Positions 1 to 7,625 of a stretch of DNA of 41,437 nt are shown here, in pieces. Numbering within the stretch: position 1 is the first letter of the stretch; each line of letters starts with the position of its first letter. The notes beneath the pieces are model-generated. The model did not search any database. It was not told where the DNA came from and saw nothing but the letters and a program-made list of their open reading frames with translations. Position numbers and translations under genes: made by a program. This DNA is from Spirochaetia bacterium (GTDB lineage Bacteria > Spirochaetota > Spirochaetia > Treponematales > Breznakiellaceae): NCBI GenBank assembly GCA_026002025.1, contig BOAU01000007.1, positions 1 to 41,437 of the forward strand. Reading direction: 5' to 3'.

Positions 1-26
1 TTCTTCTCGCTCATTTTTAACCCCAT
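1..26 (-). CDS. Start of a gene leaving the window, probably a transposase
   Basis: Only eight or nine codons are visible, reading MGLKMSEK from an ATG at 26 (an alternative ATG is at 14). A CGGAGG ribosome site lies just upstream on the minus strand (complement near 31-37). The protein cannot be identified from this length. The call as a mobile-element gene is inferred from the duplicated terminal-type motifs at 74-127 immediately behind it, as expected at the end of an insertion sequence. Reading further left is needed to name it. Confidence 0.35.
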
Positions 27-73
27 TTTGGCCTCCGTAAGCTCGCACCTTACAGAATAGCCCGTTTATTTGA

Positions 74-127
74 GGTACATTTTCTAAATGAGGCAAACCT
101 TTGTTTGGGGTACATTTTTCATGAGGC
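74..127. repeat. Two copies of a GGTACATTTT..ATGAGGC motif, putative IS end
   Basis: GGTACATTTT followed by ATGAGGC occurs at 74-94 and again at 109-127, with a 4-base and a 2-base joint between the two halves. Closely spaced repeated motifs outside the first gene of an element are typical of IS21-like and similar multi-terminal-repeat elements. The short inverted repeat GGCGC-T-GCGCC follows at 125-135. The exact outer boundary cannot be fixed because the other end is outside the window. Confidence 0.45.
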
Positions 128-138
128 GCTGCGCCCAC

Positions 139-167
139 TAGACTAAACTTTTCATTTTTTGTATGAT
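139..167 (+). promoter_or_regulatory. Candidate promoter for the rpsP operon
   Basis: TAGACT at 139-144 and TATGAT at 162-167 are separated by 17 bases, a reasonable sigma-70 arrangement upstream of rpsP. The -35 lies at or next to the inferred edge of the insertion sequence, so the element may have replaced or supplied part of the promoter. No experimental support is available. Confidence 0.4.
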
Positions 168-181
168 TCAAGTTCACTTAT

Positions 182-199
182 CGTTAGGAACATCTAACG
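182..199 (+). promoter_or_regulatory. Small hairpin in the rpsP leader
   Basis: CGTTAG at 182-187 and CTAACG at 194-199 form a perfect six-base-pair stem with a six-base loop, just ahead of the GAGGAGG ribosome site at 207-213. It would sit in the 5' leader of the rpsP transcript and could affect translation or message stability. Its role is unknown. Confidence 0.4.
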
Positions 200-217
200 T
201 AGTTTCGAGGAGGATAC

Positions 218-466
218 ATGAGCGCCACCATAAGGCTCAAGAAATTTGGAACCAAGAAACGCCCCTACTACCGCATCGTGGTGTTAGACAAACGGGCGCC
301 CCGTGACGGGAAGACCATCGAAGAACTGGGGTATTACCATCCCATCGAGGCCGAGGACAAGCAGATCCAGCTGTCCGAGGATAAGGTAAAAGCATGGCTG
401 CAGAACGGCGCGATTGTCAGTGATACGGTCCGCAAAATTCTGAACAAGAAGAATATTTCCCTGTAA
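218..466 (+). CDS. rpsP: 30S ribosomal protein S16
   Basis: This 82-residue protein matches bacterial S16 over its full length. It has the N-terminal IRLKKFGTKKRPYYRIVV signature and the conserved RDGKTIEELGYYHP stretch. S16 is a structural protein of the small ribosomal subunit that assists 16S rRNA folding. A strong GAGGAGG ribosome site lies five bases before the ATG. It heads the run rpsP-khpA-rimM-trmD-rplS, the usual bacterial order, so it is probably the first gene of that transcript. The gene that normally precedes rpsP in many bacteria (ffh) is not visible; an apparent IS end is there instead. Confidence 0.98.
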   Translation: MSATIRLKKFGTKKRPYYRIVVLDKRAPRDGKTIEELGYYHPIEAEDKQIQLSEDKVKAWLQNGAIVSDTVRKILNKKNISL

Positions 467-506
467 ACCCGGTTTTTTGACTGGTAATGGGGAAAAGGGT
501 ATTTAA

Positions 507-740
507 ATGGAAAAAGATCTGGTTGAATACATTGTAAAATCCCTGGTGGATGACCCCTCTGCGGTACAGGTTAGTGTTGTGGAGGGTGAAAAATCCACTA
601 TTCTGGAACTCCGGGTAGCCGCCGACGATATCGGCAAGGTGATCGGCAAACACGGCCGTATTGCCAAGGCTATCAGGACCGTCTTGCAGGCCGCCACTGC
701 CAAGACCGGCAAGCATACGGTCTTGGAAATTCTCGACTGA
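507..740 (+). CDS. khpA: KH-domain RNA-binding protein KhpA
   Basis: A 77-residue single KH-domain protein of the KhpA/YlqC family. The KH core with its GxxG loop is visible as IGKVIGKHGRIAKAIRTVL at about residues 42-60. Family members bind RNA, often together with KhpB/Jag, and influence cell division or ribosome-linked processes. Its place between rpsP and rimM is the standard one. It starts 40 bases after rpsP, with a modest GGGGAAAAGGG-type ribosome site, and is very likely co-transcribed. Confidence 0.93.
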   Translation: MEKDLVEYIVKSLVDDPSAVQVSVVEGEKSTILELRVAADDIGKVIGKHGRIAKAIRTVLQAATAKTGKHTVLEILD

Positions 741-786
741 ACCCTTCGGCCCCGCCATCCTCCGCTAAAATCATGCGCTTGATGTC

Positions 787-1329
787 ATGACAGAAAAATT
801 TGTGGTGGGCCTTGTGGGTTCTCCCTTCGGCCTCAAGGGTTTCGTCAAAGTCAAGTCCCTGTCCGGGGAAATCGATCATCTGTTACAGCTTAAATCGGTG
901 ATCCTCCGTCAGGGCAGCGCGGAACGGGTCTGGGAAATCGAAGAAAGCGCCCCCAGTTTTCCTTCGGTGGCGCTGAAATTCAAAGGCATCGATACCCCGG
1001 AAGACGCCAAGGCCTTAGGCGGCGCGGAACTTATCGTCGGCCGGGAACAGGCCAGTCCCCTCAAAAAAGGTGAATACTATATTGAAGACCTCCGTGGCCT
1101 TGAGGTGGTTTTAGACCCATCTGCCGCCCCCGAAGGGGCTCTTGATGACGAAAAGCCCGAAATTCTGGGTCATATCACCGACATCCTCGAAGGGGGCGGC
1201 GGAAATCTGGCGGAAATCAAGCTTATTTCAGGTGAAACCCGGTTGGTTCCCTTTCGGGATGAGTTTTTTGGGGAAGTAAACCTTGAAACCCGCAAAATAG
1301 CGCTCCTTAACCAATGGATTCTGGAATGA
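787..1329 (+). CDS. rimM: Ribosome maturation factor RimM
   Basis: A 180-residue RimM homologue. The N-terminal beta-barrel starts VGLVGSPFGLKGFVKVKSL, and the C-terminal PRC-barrel carries the GEYYIEDLRGLEV region near residues 95-107. RimM binds S19 and helps mature the 30S head. An acidic, proline-rich insertion (about residues 111-125) lies between the YYIEDL segment and the rest of the PRC barrel. The stop codon overlaps the trmD start as ATGA, suggesting coupled translation. No strong ribosome site precedes the ATG at 787, and no better in-frame start was seen. Confidence 0.96.
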   Translation: MTEKFVVGLVGSPFGLKGFVKVKSLSGEIDHLLQLKSVILRQGSAERVWEIEESAPSFPSVALKFKGIDTPEDAKALGGAELIVGREQASPLKKGEYYIEDLRGLEVVLDPSAAPEGALDDEKPEILGHITDILEGGGGNLAEIKLISGETRLVPFRDEFFGEVNLETRKIALLNQWILE

Positions 1330-2060
1330 AATACACGGTTTTGACCCTTTTTCCGGAAATTACCGATGCTTTTTTCGCCACATCCATCATGGCAAAGGCG
1401 GTAAGCCGGGGCATTGTGGAGTATCGGGCCATAAACATCCGGGATTATGCCCAGGATAAGCATAACACCTGCGACGACGCCCCCTACGGCGGCGGTCCGG
1501 GGATGCTCATGCTCGCCGAACCCTTGGGCCGGGCGCTGGAAGCCGCCGGGGCAAAAAAGAAGCGGGTCATTTATTTAAGCCCCTCGGGACGGCCCTTTAA
1601 CCAGGCCCTGGCAAAGGAGCTTGCCGGATGTGAGGAACTTGTCCTGCTCTGCGGCCGCTACGAGGGGATCGACCAGCGGATCATCGATCTTTATGTGGAT
1701 GATGAGATTTCCGTGGGGGACTATGTGCTTTCTTCCGGGGAAGTTGCGGCCCTGGCGCTCATCGACGCCACTTACCGGCTGGTGGATCAGGTGATCACCC
1801 CGGCGTCCCTGGACGAGGAAAGTTTTTCCGGGGGGCTTTTGGAGTACCCCCAGTATACACGCCCTGAAGTTTATGATATATATAGGGTTCCTGATATTTT
1901 GCTTTCCGGGCACCACGAGAACATACGGCGCTGGCGTCTGCGGAAGCGGATCGAAAAAACCCTTGCCATGCGGCCGGACTTGATCCGCCGGGGTGAGGAA
2001 ACAGGACTTTTTGATACTGAAACTTGTAAGATTATAGAGGAGTTGCGGAAAAATGAATGA
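1326..2060 (+). CDS. trmD: tRNA (guanine37-N1)-methyltransferase
   Basis: TrmD methylates G37 of tRNAs with S-adenosylmethionine, preventing frameshifting. The protein begins [12 protein letters not shown], and the SPOUT trefoil-knot motifs are seen as [12 protein letters not shown] and [15 protein letters not shown]. An upstream in-frame ATG at 1314 would add four residues, but the ATG at 1326 overlaps the rimM stop (ATGA) and matches the family start. The length of 244 residues is normal. It also overlaps the start of rplS by eight bases, so the three genes are translationally linked. Confidence 0.97.
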   Translation: MKYTVLTLFPEITDAFFATSIMAKAVSRGIVEYRAINIRDYAQDKHNTCDDAPYGGGPGMLMLAEPLGRALEAAGAKKKRVIYLSPSGRPFNQALAKELAGCEELVLLCGRYEGIDQRIIDLYVDDEISVGDYVLSSGEVAALALIDATYRLVDQVITPASLDEESFSGGLLEYPQYTRPEVYDIYRVPDILLSGHHENIRRWRLRKRIEKTLAMRPDLIRRGEETGLFDTETCKIIEELRKNE

Positions 2061-2436
2061 AATCAGAGCCATTGAAGAAGCCCAGATGAAGGGCGAAGTT
2101 GACGATTTTAAGGTTGGGGACACCGTAAAGGTGCATTTCAAGATTGTTGAAGGCAAAACCGAACGTATCCAGATCTACGAAGGCCTGGTTATCGCGATGA
2201 AAAATTCCCGTGTGGGCAAAACCTTTACGGTGCGGAAGAATTCCTACGGCGTTGGAGTTGAACGGGTATTCCCCATTCATTCCCCCCGGATCGCCAAGGT
2301 TGAAGTGACCCGCCCCGGCCGTGTCCGCCGGGCCAAGCTGTACTATATCCGGGAGAAAATCGGTAAGAGCGCCAAGATCAAGGAACTTATTACTGCCAAA
2401 AAAGATTCCGAGGATCACGCAGCCGTCCAGAATTAA
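2053..2436 (+). CDS. rplS: 50S ribosomal protein L19
   Basis: A 127-residue L19 with the expected signatures: [20 protein letters not shown], a [15 protein letters not shown] segment and [11 protein letters not shown]19 lies at the interface of the ribosomal subunits. It starts inside the end of trmD, with GAGGAG upstream at 2037-2042. A short C-terminal tail ending [18 protein letters not shown] residues extends past the conserved core and is acidic compared with the rest. Confidence 0.97.
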   Translation: MNEIRAIEEAQMKGEVDDFKVGDTVKVHFKIVEGKTERIQIYEGLVIAMKNSRVGKTFTVRKNSYGVGVERVFPIHSPRIAKVEVTRPGRVRRAKLYYIREKIGKSAKIKELITAKKDSEDHAAVQN

Positions 2437-2460
2437 CACTGAGAGGGGGCTTTATTCCGT

Positions 2461-3531
2461 ATGACTACTTCGCGGATAAACGCCTCTGATTTTCCCGCTC
2501 CGAAAAGTTCCGGAACATCCGGCTCTGTAGACTCCTCTGAAGTCCGGCTCCCCGGACAGACAAAATCTGCCGGGGGATCGGACTCTGCAGGAGTCCGTGA
2601 AGTTAGAGTATCTGAGGCTGATGTTAAAACCGGTTCCCTGAACCAAACCCCTCTATCTTCTTTATTACTCAGAATGGGTCTTCCCCAGGATAAACTTTCT
2701 GCTTCGATCATCGCCTTTGTCCGGTATTTTTCCCTCCCCCTGAATCCGGCTCTTTTAGCCAAAATCCGCCGCCAAAGTTTGGGTACAGAGGCTGGGAACG
2801 CCGTCCCCACGCATTCTCCCGGCAAGGGACAGGCCCCGGCGGCTGAAGCCCGATCCCCCCAAAGCGCTTTTCGGACTTTGCAGGTAAGGGAAGCGTTGTC
2901 CCTGGCCGCCGCTGCCGCCGCGGACAAGGGGGTGGAGCTGAGCCGGGATGGTTTGGCGGACTATACCCGGTCCCTGTCACAGTCCCTGACCCTTGATCCC
3001 GACCAGGGGCGCTCTGCCGGTGACGGCCGGGGGGAGGGCCGCCCGGATAAAGACCGGAAGCGGGACAAAAATCCTGAGGATGCAGAATCCCTGCGGAATA
3101 AAATCCTCCAGGCAGAGGACCAAAACCCCCTGGTTAAACTGATGAACCGGCTGCCCGGCAAAAACGGGCAGCGGTGGATGGTCTTTCCCTTTTCTTTTGA
3201 GGATCAGGGCCGCTCTTTTGCGGTGACCCTGCGGATATTGCTGACACAAGAAGGGGGCGCGGAACGGATGGCCCTGGATGCAGTGAGTGAAAACCGGCGC
3301 TGGCTTTTTATCGCAGACAAGCCTCCCAATGGCAGGCTGCAGATTACCGGCAGCTTTTGGCCGGGGGGTTCCCCTTCTGAGGGCGGTCTGCTGCGGCGTA
3401 TGGAAAAAGAGCTGGCCGATCTTTTGGGGGTGGAATCGGAACAGGTACAGCTGCGAAATGATGAGGAATTCCCCCTGTTTGCCCCGGATAGCAGGGCTGA
3501 AGCCTTGCTATCTGTAAACGAGGAGGTATAA
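2461..3531 (+). CDS. FliK/YlqG-like protein of unknown function
   Basis: This 356-residue protein has a long serine-, proline- and glycine-rich low-complexity N-terminal half and a folded C-terminal part (about residues 225-350). That part contains GQRWMVFPFSFEDQGRSF and a final helix with ELADLLGVESEQVQLR. The architecture recalls flagellar hook-length control FliK proteins and B. subtilis YlqG, which also sits before a FlhB-tail gene near rplS. No signal peptide is visible. It ends two bases before the next gene, so the two are probably functional partners. Family assignment rests on architecture and context, not on a strong motif. Confidence 0.6.
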   Translation: MTTSRINASDFPAPKSSGTSGSVDSSEVRLPGQTKSAGGSDSAGVREVRVSEADVKTGSLNQTPLSSLLLRMGLPQDKLSASIIAFVRYFSLPLNPALLAKIRRQSLGTEAGNAVPTHSPGKGQAPAAEARSPQSAFRTLQVREALSLAAAAAADKGVELSRDGLADYTRSLSQSLTLDPDQGRSAGDGRGEGRPDKDRKRDKNPEDAESLRNKILQAEDQNPLVKLMNRLPGKNGQRWMVFPFSFEDQGRSFAVTLRILLTQEGGAERMALDAVSENRRWLFIADKPPNGRLQITGSFWPGGSPSEGGLLRRMEKELADLLGVESEQVQLRNDEEFPLFAPDSRAEALLSVNEEV

Positions 3532-3532
3532 T

Positions 3533-3793
3533 ATTAGAGATAGAAAGATTGCTTCAGCCATCGCTTACAAGAGCGAAGATCCGGCGCCACGGCTGCTTGC
3601 CGCGGGACGGGATCGGGATGCGGAGCGGATTATCGCCCTTGCCCGTGAGGCGGGAATTGAAGTCGTGGAAGATCCCGCCCTGGCGGCGCTTCTTGATACT
3701 GGGCTTAAGACCGGGGACATCATACCGGTTTGGTGCTGGGAAGCGGCGGCCAAAATTCTGGCCTTCGTTCTCTCAAAGGAAAAGAAAGGATAA
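3533..3793 (+). CDS. FlhB cytoplasmic-tail-like protein with an apparent ATT start
   Basis: The reading frame from 3533 gives an 86-residue product resembling the C-terminal cytoplasmic domain of the type III export switch protein FlhB (YlqH/FlhX family). It has an AxAY start region, APRLLAAGRDRDAERI, then GIEVVEDPALAALL and an EAAAKILAFV helix. It lacks the membrane part and the NPTH autocleavage site. No ATG, GTG or TTG occurs early in this frame. An AGGAGG site at 3521-3526 is six bases before ATT at 3533, pointing to an ATT start as in infC. It ends three bases before the HD-GYP gene. Confidence 0.72.
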   Translation: MRDRKIASAIAYKSEDPAPRLLAAGRDRDAERIIALAREAGIEVVEDPALAALLDTGLKTGDIIPVWCWEAAAKILAFVLSKEKKG

Positions 3794-3796
3794 GCC

Positions 3797-4774
3797 ATGG
3801 CAGCGATTCCCGATTCCACACTCCCGACGAAGAAAAATGCCCTCTCCCTTACGGAAGTCCAGGAACATACCGGAGCCTACCGCAATTATACGAATCTTAT
3901 TGAAAAATTGGATGTGATTTTTACCGATATTGCCGCAAGAAACCAGGTGGATATTGCCGATATCGATGTAATCGGCGCCGGGGTACTCAAGGCGGTTCAG
4001 GAGGAGCGGGACAGCAGTATCGGTTACATCCTGGGCGGGGAGGTTCAGGGCCATGAACTGGCAAAAAGTTCGGTCAACTCCGCCATACTGGCGGCCCTTA
4101 CCGCCCAGGAGCTCAGGCTTTCCCGGCCCCGGATCCTGCCGATCATCACCGGGGCGCTGCTCCACGATGCGGGAATGCTCAGGCTGCCCAAAGAAATCCT
4201 TGACAAACAGGGGGGGCTCTCCAAAGAGGAACTCCAGCAGGTGAAGGCCCATCCGGTCTATTCCTATACGATCATATCCAAAGAACTGCTCTATCCCGGT
4301 GATGAGGGCCCCATCGCCCTTCAGCACCACGAAAGCTGGGACGGCAGGGGCTATCCCCGGCGGCTTTCCGGCGCGGACATCGACATAGGGGCGCGGATCA
4401 TATCTGTGGCGGATGCTTTTGAGGCCATGGTCAGCAAAAAATCCTACCGGGGACCCCTGGCGGGCTACCAGGCCATGAAAAACCTCCTCTCCGACAACGG
4501 CCGCCGTTTTGATCCTACGGTAATAAAGGCTTTTATCCAGACCATGGGGATCTACCCCATTGGTTCCGTCATACTCCTCAGCAACGGCGCCTGGGCCCGG
4601 GTGATGGAGGTCCAGAAGGACGCCCCCCTGCGGCCCGCCGTCCGCATACTGGTCTCCGAATCCGGCGTGGTTTTCAGGCAGGGAGAAGGGGCGCTTGTCC
4701 ATCTGCTCAGTGAAAAGAAGCTCTTTATCGTCCGGGCCATTGAACCGGAAGAAATTGCCCAAAAAAATGCCTAA
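3797..4774 (+). CDS. HD-GYP domain protein, probable cyclic-di-GMP phosphodiesterase
   Basis: A 325-residue soluble protein whose central region carries HD-GYP motifs: H123-D124 in LLHDAGML, H152, H177-H178 and WDGRGYP at 181-187, with D206 in the helix ISVADAFEAM. HD-GYP enzymes hydrolyse cyclic di-GMP. The usual HDxGK lysine is replaced by methionine here (HDAGM), which could alter metal binding or activity. The N-terminal 100 residues are unassigned, and the C-terminal 90 look like a small beta domain. It lies between the FlhB-tail gene and yraN, and the diguanylate cyclase at 5809 is close by. Confidence 0.88.
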   Translation: MAAIPDSTLPTKKNALSLTEVQEHTGAYRNYTNLIEKLDVIFTDIAARNQVDIADIDVIGAGVLKAVQEERDSSIGYILGGEVQGHELAKSSVNSAILAALTAQELRLSRPRILPIITGALLHDAGMLRLPKEILDKQGGLSKEELQQVKAHPVYSYTIISKELLYPGDEGPIALQHHESWDGRGYPRRLSGADIDIGARIISVADAFEAMVSKKSYRGPLAGYQAMKNLLSDNGRRFDPTVIKAFIQTMGIYPIGSVILLSNGAWARVMEVQKDAPLRPAVRILVSESGVVFRQGEGALVHLLSEKKLFIVRAIEPEEIAQKNA

Positions 4775-5132
4775 ATCAGAAAATGCCCGCAAGGGCAGGG
4801 ATGGGGAAAAACTGGCTGCCAGAGCTCTTGAAAAAGAGGGCATGAAGATCATCGCCGTCAATTTTCATTCCCCAAAAGGCGAAGTTGATATCATCGCAGA
4901 GGACGGGGAGGCAATCGTATTTGTTGAAGTGAAGGCATGGTCCGCCTACGGGATCGAGGATCTTCAATACGGGGTAAACGAAAAAAAACAGCGCCGCATC
5001 ATAGAAACCGCTAAGTATTTTCTTGCCATTAATCGAAAATATAGTGAGATGACAATTCGTTTTGATGTGGTTTTTGTGAGTCCCGGCGCCTCGGTCCGGC
5101 ACCTTGTATCAGCCTTCACGGAGTGTGTATGA
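4767..5132 (+). CDS. yraN: YraN family (UPF0102) endonuclease-like protein
   Basis: From the ATG at 4767 the product is 121 residues and matches YraN. It has GRDGEKLAARALEKEG, then the nuclease-type core GEVDIIAEDG and IVFVEVKAW (acidic residues plus E-x-K of a PD-(D/E)xK fold), then a basic helix. The function in the cell is not firmly known. An in-frame ATG at 4695 would add 24 unrelated residues lying inside the HD-GYP gene, so I prefer 4767, which gives an eight-base overlap. Confidence 0.88.
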   Translation: MPKSENARKGRDGEKLAARALEKEGMKIIAVNFHSPKGEVDIIAEDGEAIVFVEVKAWSAYGIEDLQYGVNEKKQRRIIETAKYFLAINRKYSEMTIRFDVVFVSPGASVRHLVSAFTECV

Positions 5133-5308
5133 TAAGAGGAGAAGCTCAGATGGGTTCCGTAAAGCTGGAACGGCTGCGTAAAAAGATAAACAACGAAGAT
5201 TATCTTAACGGAGCGATTCAGCGGATAGCCCTGATACTAAGTAATGAACTTCTCGATACACCCCAAGGAGGATCCTACCATGAGCGGCAGCGGAAAGGGC
5301 GGAAATAA
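5129..5308 (+). CDS. Small conserved-looking hypothetical protein
   Basis: A 59-residue ORF starts at an ATG that overlaps the yraN stop (ATGA), with AAGAGGAG-like purines just inside it. A second in-frame start, with GGAGAAGCTCAG upstream, is the ATG at 5150. The segment SVKLERLRKKINNEDYLNGAIQ looks like a charged amphipathic helix and is followed by a helix rich in Ile, Leu and Ala. The reading frame runs 29 bases into the next gene. I do not recognise a family. It is called real on position and composition only. Confidence 0.5.
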   Translation: MIRGEAQMGSVKLERLRKKINNEDYLNGAIQRIALILSNELLDTPQGGSYHERQRKGRK

Positions 5309-5798
5309 CCGGCGGAGGCCCTTCAAACGCCGGGAACGGGATAATGAGAAGGGTCAGAATGGCGGGCAAGGCGTCCAAAATAATTCCCAAAAGGGCAGTA
5401 AAAAGATCTCCGATGAGCTGCGGCTCTATGAAAAACCGGCCAGGGTCTGGCTTGACCGGCCAAAATGGGTTCCTCCCCAATTATCCACCGCTCCCATTGC
5501 TTCCCCTGATTGCCCCTACTGCGGTAAACCTATCGAGGATATGTCTGCGGCCCTTACGGATAAAAATTCCGGCGAGCCCGTTCATTTTGACTGCGTGATT
5601 GCCCGGCTTGCAAAAGGGGAAATCCTGGAACCGGGGGACGCCCTAACCTATATCGGGGGCGGCCGCTTCGGGGTGGTTCAGTTCCCCAATTCCCAGGACA
5701 CCAGGAATTTCAAAATAAAAAAGATAGTCGAATGGGAAAACAAGGAAAACCGGGCTGATTGGCGTAAGGATATCAGCGATCACTATTCTGTAGTCTGA
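5280..5798 (+). CDS. Hypothetical protein with a Cys-rich zinc-binding-like motif
   Basis: A 172-residue protein starting at the ATG at 5280, preceded by AAGGAGGA at 5265-5272. The first 50 residues are basic, Gly- and Asn-rich, and probably disordered. A putative zinc knuckle follows, with CPYC then HFDC about 28 residues later, and then a compact beta-rich domain (GDALTYIGGGRFGVVQF). The basic tail plus zinc motif could suit nucleic-acid binding, but that is inference. The family is not recognised. An in-frame ATG at 5244 lacks a good ribosome site. Confidence 0.7.
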   Translation: MSGSGKGGNNRRRPFKRRERDNEKGQNGGQGVQNNSQKGSKKISDELRLYEKPARVWLDRPKWVPPQLSTAPIASPDCPYCGKPIEDMSAALTDKNSGEPVHFDCVIARLAKGEILEPGDALTYIGGGRFGVVQFPNSQDTRNFKIKKIVEWENKENRADWRKDISDHYSVV

Positions 5799-5808
5799 TG
5801 AAGGGAGG

Positions 5809-6882
5809 ATGGGCGACATTCAAGAGCTGAAAGCGGAAATCAACAGGTATAAAGACCTGCTGAGCGGCGCGCTGGATATTTTTAACCGTACCACCATCGA
5901 CGACATTATGGATGCCACGGTCCGGCAAATTTCCGACCATTTTATGCCTTCGTTTATTGCCTTTCTCTGGAAACCGATTCCAAACCGGGATGAAATTACC
6001 ATCAGGGGCTACCGGGACTACAAGACCGTGGACCTTGGCCTCAAGGTCCACGATATCAAAGCCTTTGAGGCGTTTTTTCAGCAATACCCCCAGCCGATCA
6101 ACTTTGAGCTTTTCTCTTATGAACTGAAAAATGACGGGGCCCTTAAGCCCTTTGCGGAGATTAAACCGGAGATCATCATTCCGATCCTGGGACCCTTCGG
6201 CCTCTACGGCGTTATTTTGGTGGGCCGCAAGAAAGATGCCGCAGAGTATACTCCGGAGGAGCTGCTTTTTCTCGATCAGCTTATGGCCTTTGTGTCCCAG
6301 GCGATTAAGAACAACCTCCACTACGAACATTCCCTGCGGGACGGAAAGACCGGGCTTTTTAACCATGGGTTTTTTCTGAGCCGTTTAAACGAAGAGGTGG
6401 CCCGGACCCAGCGGGGAAATTACGCTTCCTCGGTGATTGTCATGGATGTAGATAAATTCAAAAATTTCAATGATAATTACGGGCATTTGGCCGGGGATAA
6501 GGTGCTGGAATGTCTGGCCCTGACCATCAAGCAGGCGGTCAGGCTTGAGGATGTCCCGTCCCGTTTCGGCGGGGAGGAATTTACCGTGCTGCTCCCCGAA
6601 GGGGACCGGGACGTTGCCTGGGATGTGGCGGAACGGCTGCGGATCAATGTGGCGGAGATGCAGGTTCCCTGGGAACCATCCCTGCCACAGGTCACCATCA
6701 GCCTGGGTCTGTATACCTTTGATAAGGAGAGCGGGGTTGACGCGGAGGAAATCATCCGCCGCGCCGACGAAGCCATGTACCTTTCCAAGGAAAAGGGCCG
6801 GAACTGTTGCACCATTTGGGGTGTCTCTAAAGCCGAACGCCCGGAACACCCAGGGAAGTTACCCCTGGAAAAAGGAGCGTAG
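5809..6882 (+). CDS. Diguanylate cyclase with GAF-like sensor
   Basis: A 357-residue protein. Residues 1-20 form a short coiled segment, about 25-170 a GAF-like sensory domain, and about 178-340 a GGDEF domain. The catalytic motif is GGEEF at 254-258, with the metal-binding aspartate D213 in VMDVDKFK. An intact product-inhibition site RLED (245-248) lies exactly five residues before it. It should make cyclic di-GMP, and there are no membrane helices. The AGGGAGG ribosome site directly abuts the ATG at 5809, which is unusually close, so the true start may be a nearby non-ATG codon. It ends one base before mtnN. Confidence 0.9.
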   Translation: MGDIQELKAEINRYKDLLSGALDIFNRTTIDDIMDATVRQISDHFMPSFIAFLWKPIPNRDEITIRGYRDYKTVDLGLKVHDIKAFEAFFQQYPQPINFELFSYELKNDGALKPFAEIKPEIIIPILGPFGLYGVILVGRKKDAAEYTPEELLFLDQLMAFVSQAIKNNLHYEHSLRDGKTGLFNHGFFLSRLNEEVARTQRGNYASSVIVMDVDKFKNFNDNYGHLAGDKVLECLALTIKQAVRLEDVPSRFGGEEFTVLLPEGDRDVAWDVAERLRINVAEMQVPWEPSLPQVTISLGLYTFDKESGVDAEEIIRRADEAMYLSKEKGRNCCTIWGVSKAERPEHPGKLPLEKGA

Positions 6883-6883
6883 T

Positions 6884-7606
6884 GTGATTGGAATTATCGG
6901 CGCCATGGAGGCGGAGCTCAGCCTTCTCAGATCAACGCTGCAGGATGCGGAAATCACTAAAATCGGGAACTTTGAATTTTATTCCGGGAAGCTGGAGGGG
7001 CAGCGGGTTGTGCTGCTCCTCTGCGGCATCGGCAAGGTGAACGCCGCCGTGGGCTGCGCCCTGCTTATCGATCACTTCAAGCCGGAATTGGTTTTGAATA
7101 CCGGGTCCGCCGGGGGTATCGATCCCACCCTGAAATTCGGGGACGCCATTGTTTCCAGCGGCCTGGTCTACCACGATGTGGACGTGACCGCCTTTAACTA
7201 CGCTCCCGGCCAGATCCCCGGCCAGAGCGCGGTGTTTCCCGTAAGCGAAGAACTGATGAAGCGGGCGGAAACGGCGATAAACCAGCTCAAGGCGGAAAAG
7301 ATACTCCCCGCGGATTTTAACCATGTCCGGGGGATCATCGGTTCAGGCGATACCTTTATGCACGTCCCGGAAAAAATCGCCGCGGTCCGCAAAACCTTCC
7401 CGGAGATACGGGCGGTCGAAATGGAGGGGGCCGCCATTGCCCACGCCTGCGCCCTCTTCGGCGTCCCCTCCCTGATCATCCGGGCGGTCTCGGACATCGC
7501 CGGCGCGGAATCCCCCATGACCCATGACGAATTTCTGCCCATCGCTTCAAAACATTCAGCGGAGATTGTCCGCCGGATAATAAAAATCAGTCAAAAAGGT
7601 GCCTGA
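6884..7606 (+). CDS. mtnN: 5'-methylthioadenosine/S-adenosylhomocysteine nucleosidase
   Basis: The product from the GTG at 6884 is 240 residues and begins MIGIIGAMEAELSLL, the classic MtnN/Pfs start. Active-site residues are present: E11 in AMEAE, the glutamate in AVEMEGAAIAHA, and the aspartate in RAVSDIAG. It cleaves methylthioadenosine and S-adenosylhomocysteine to adenine plus the thioribose sugar. AAAGGAG at 6871-6877 is a good ribosome site for the GTG. An ORF frame extends far upstream, but only this start fits the family. It feeds S-ribosylhomocysteine to LuxS, the next gene. Confidence 0.95.
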   Translation: MIGIIGAMEAELSLLRSTLQDAEITKIGNFEFYSGKLEGQRVVLLLCGIGKVNAAVGCALLIDHFKPELVLNTGSAGGIDPTLKFGDAIVSSGLVYHDVDVTAFNYAPGQIPGQSAVFPVSEELMKRAETAINQLKAEKILPADFNHVRGIIGSGDTFMHVPEKIAAVRKTFPEIRAVEMEGAAIAHACALFGVPSLIIRAVSDIAGAESPMTHDEFLPIASKHSAEIVRRIIKISQKGA

Positions 7607-7625
7607 CACCAAAAAGGAGTTTATT

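Noticed and set aside
2433..2927. Minus-strand frames opposite the FliK-like gene
   Set aside because: Arginine/alanine-rich antisense shadows without ribosome sites.
3773..4861. A 362-codon open frame antisense to the HD-GYP gene
   Set aside because: It is a shadow of GC-rich codon use; the + strand frame has clear HD-GYP motifs and gene-to-gene overlaps.
6545..6883. N-terminal extension of mtnN by 113 residues
   Set aside because: It overlaps the GGDEF domain in another frame; the GTG at 6884 has a good ribosome site and gives the family start.
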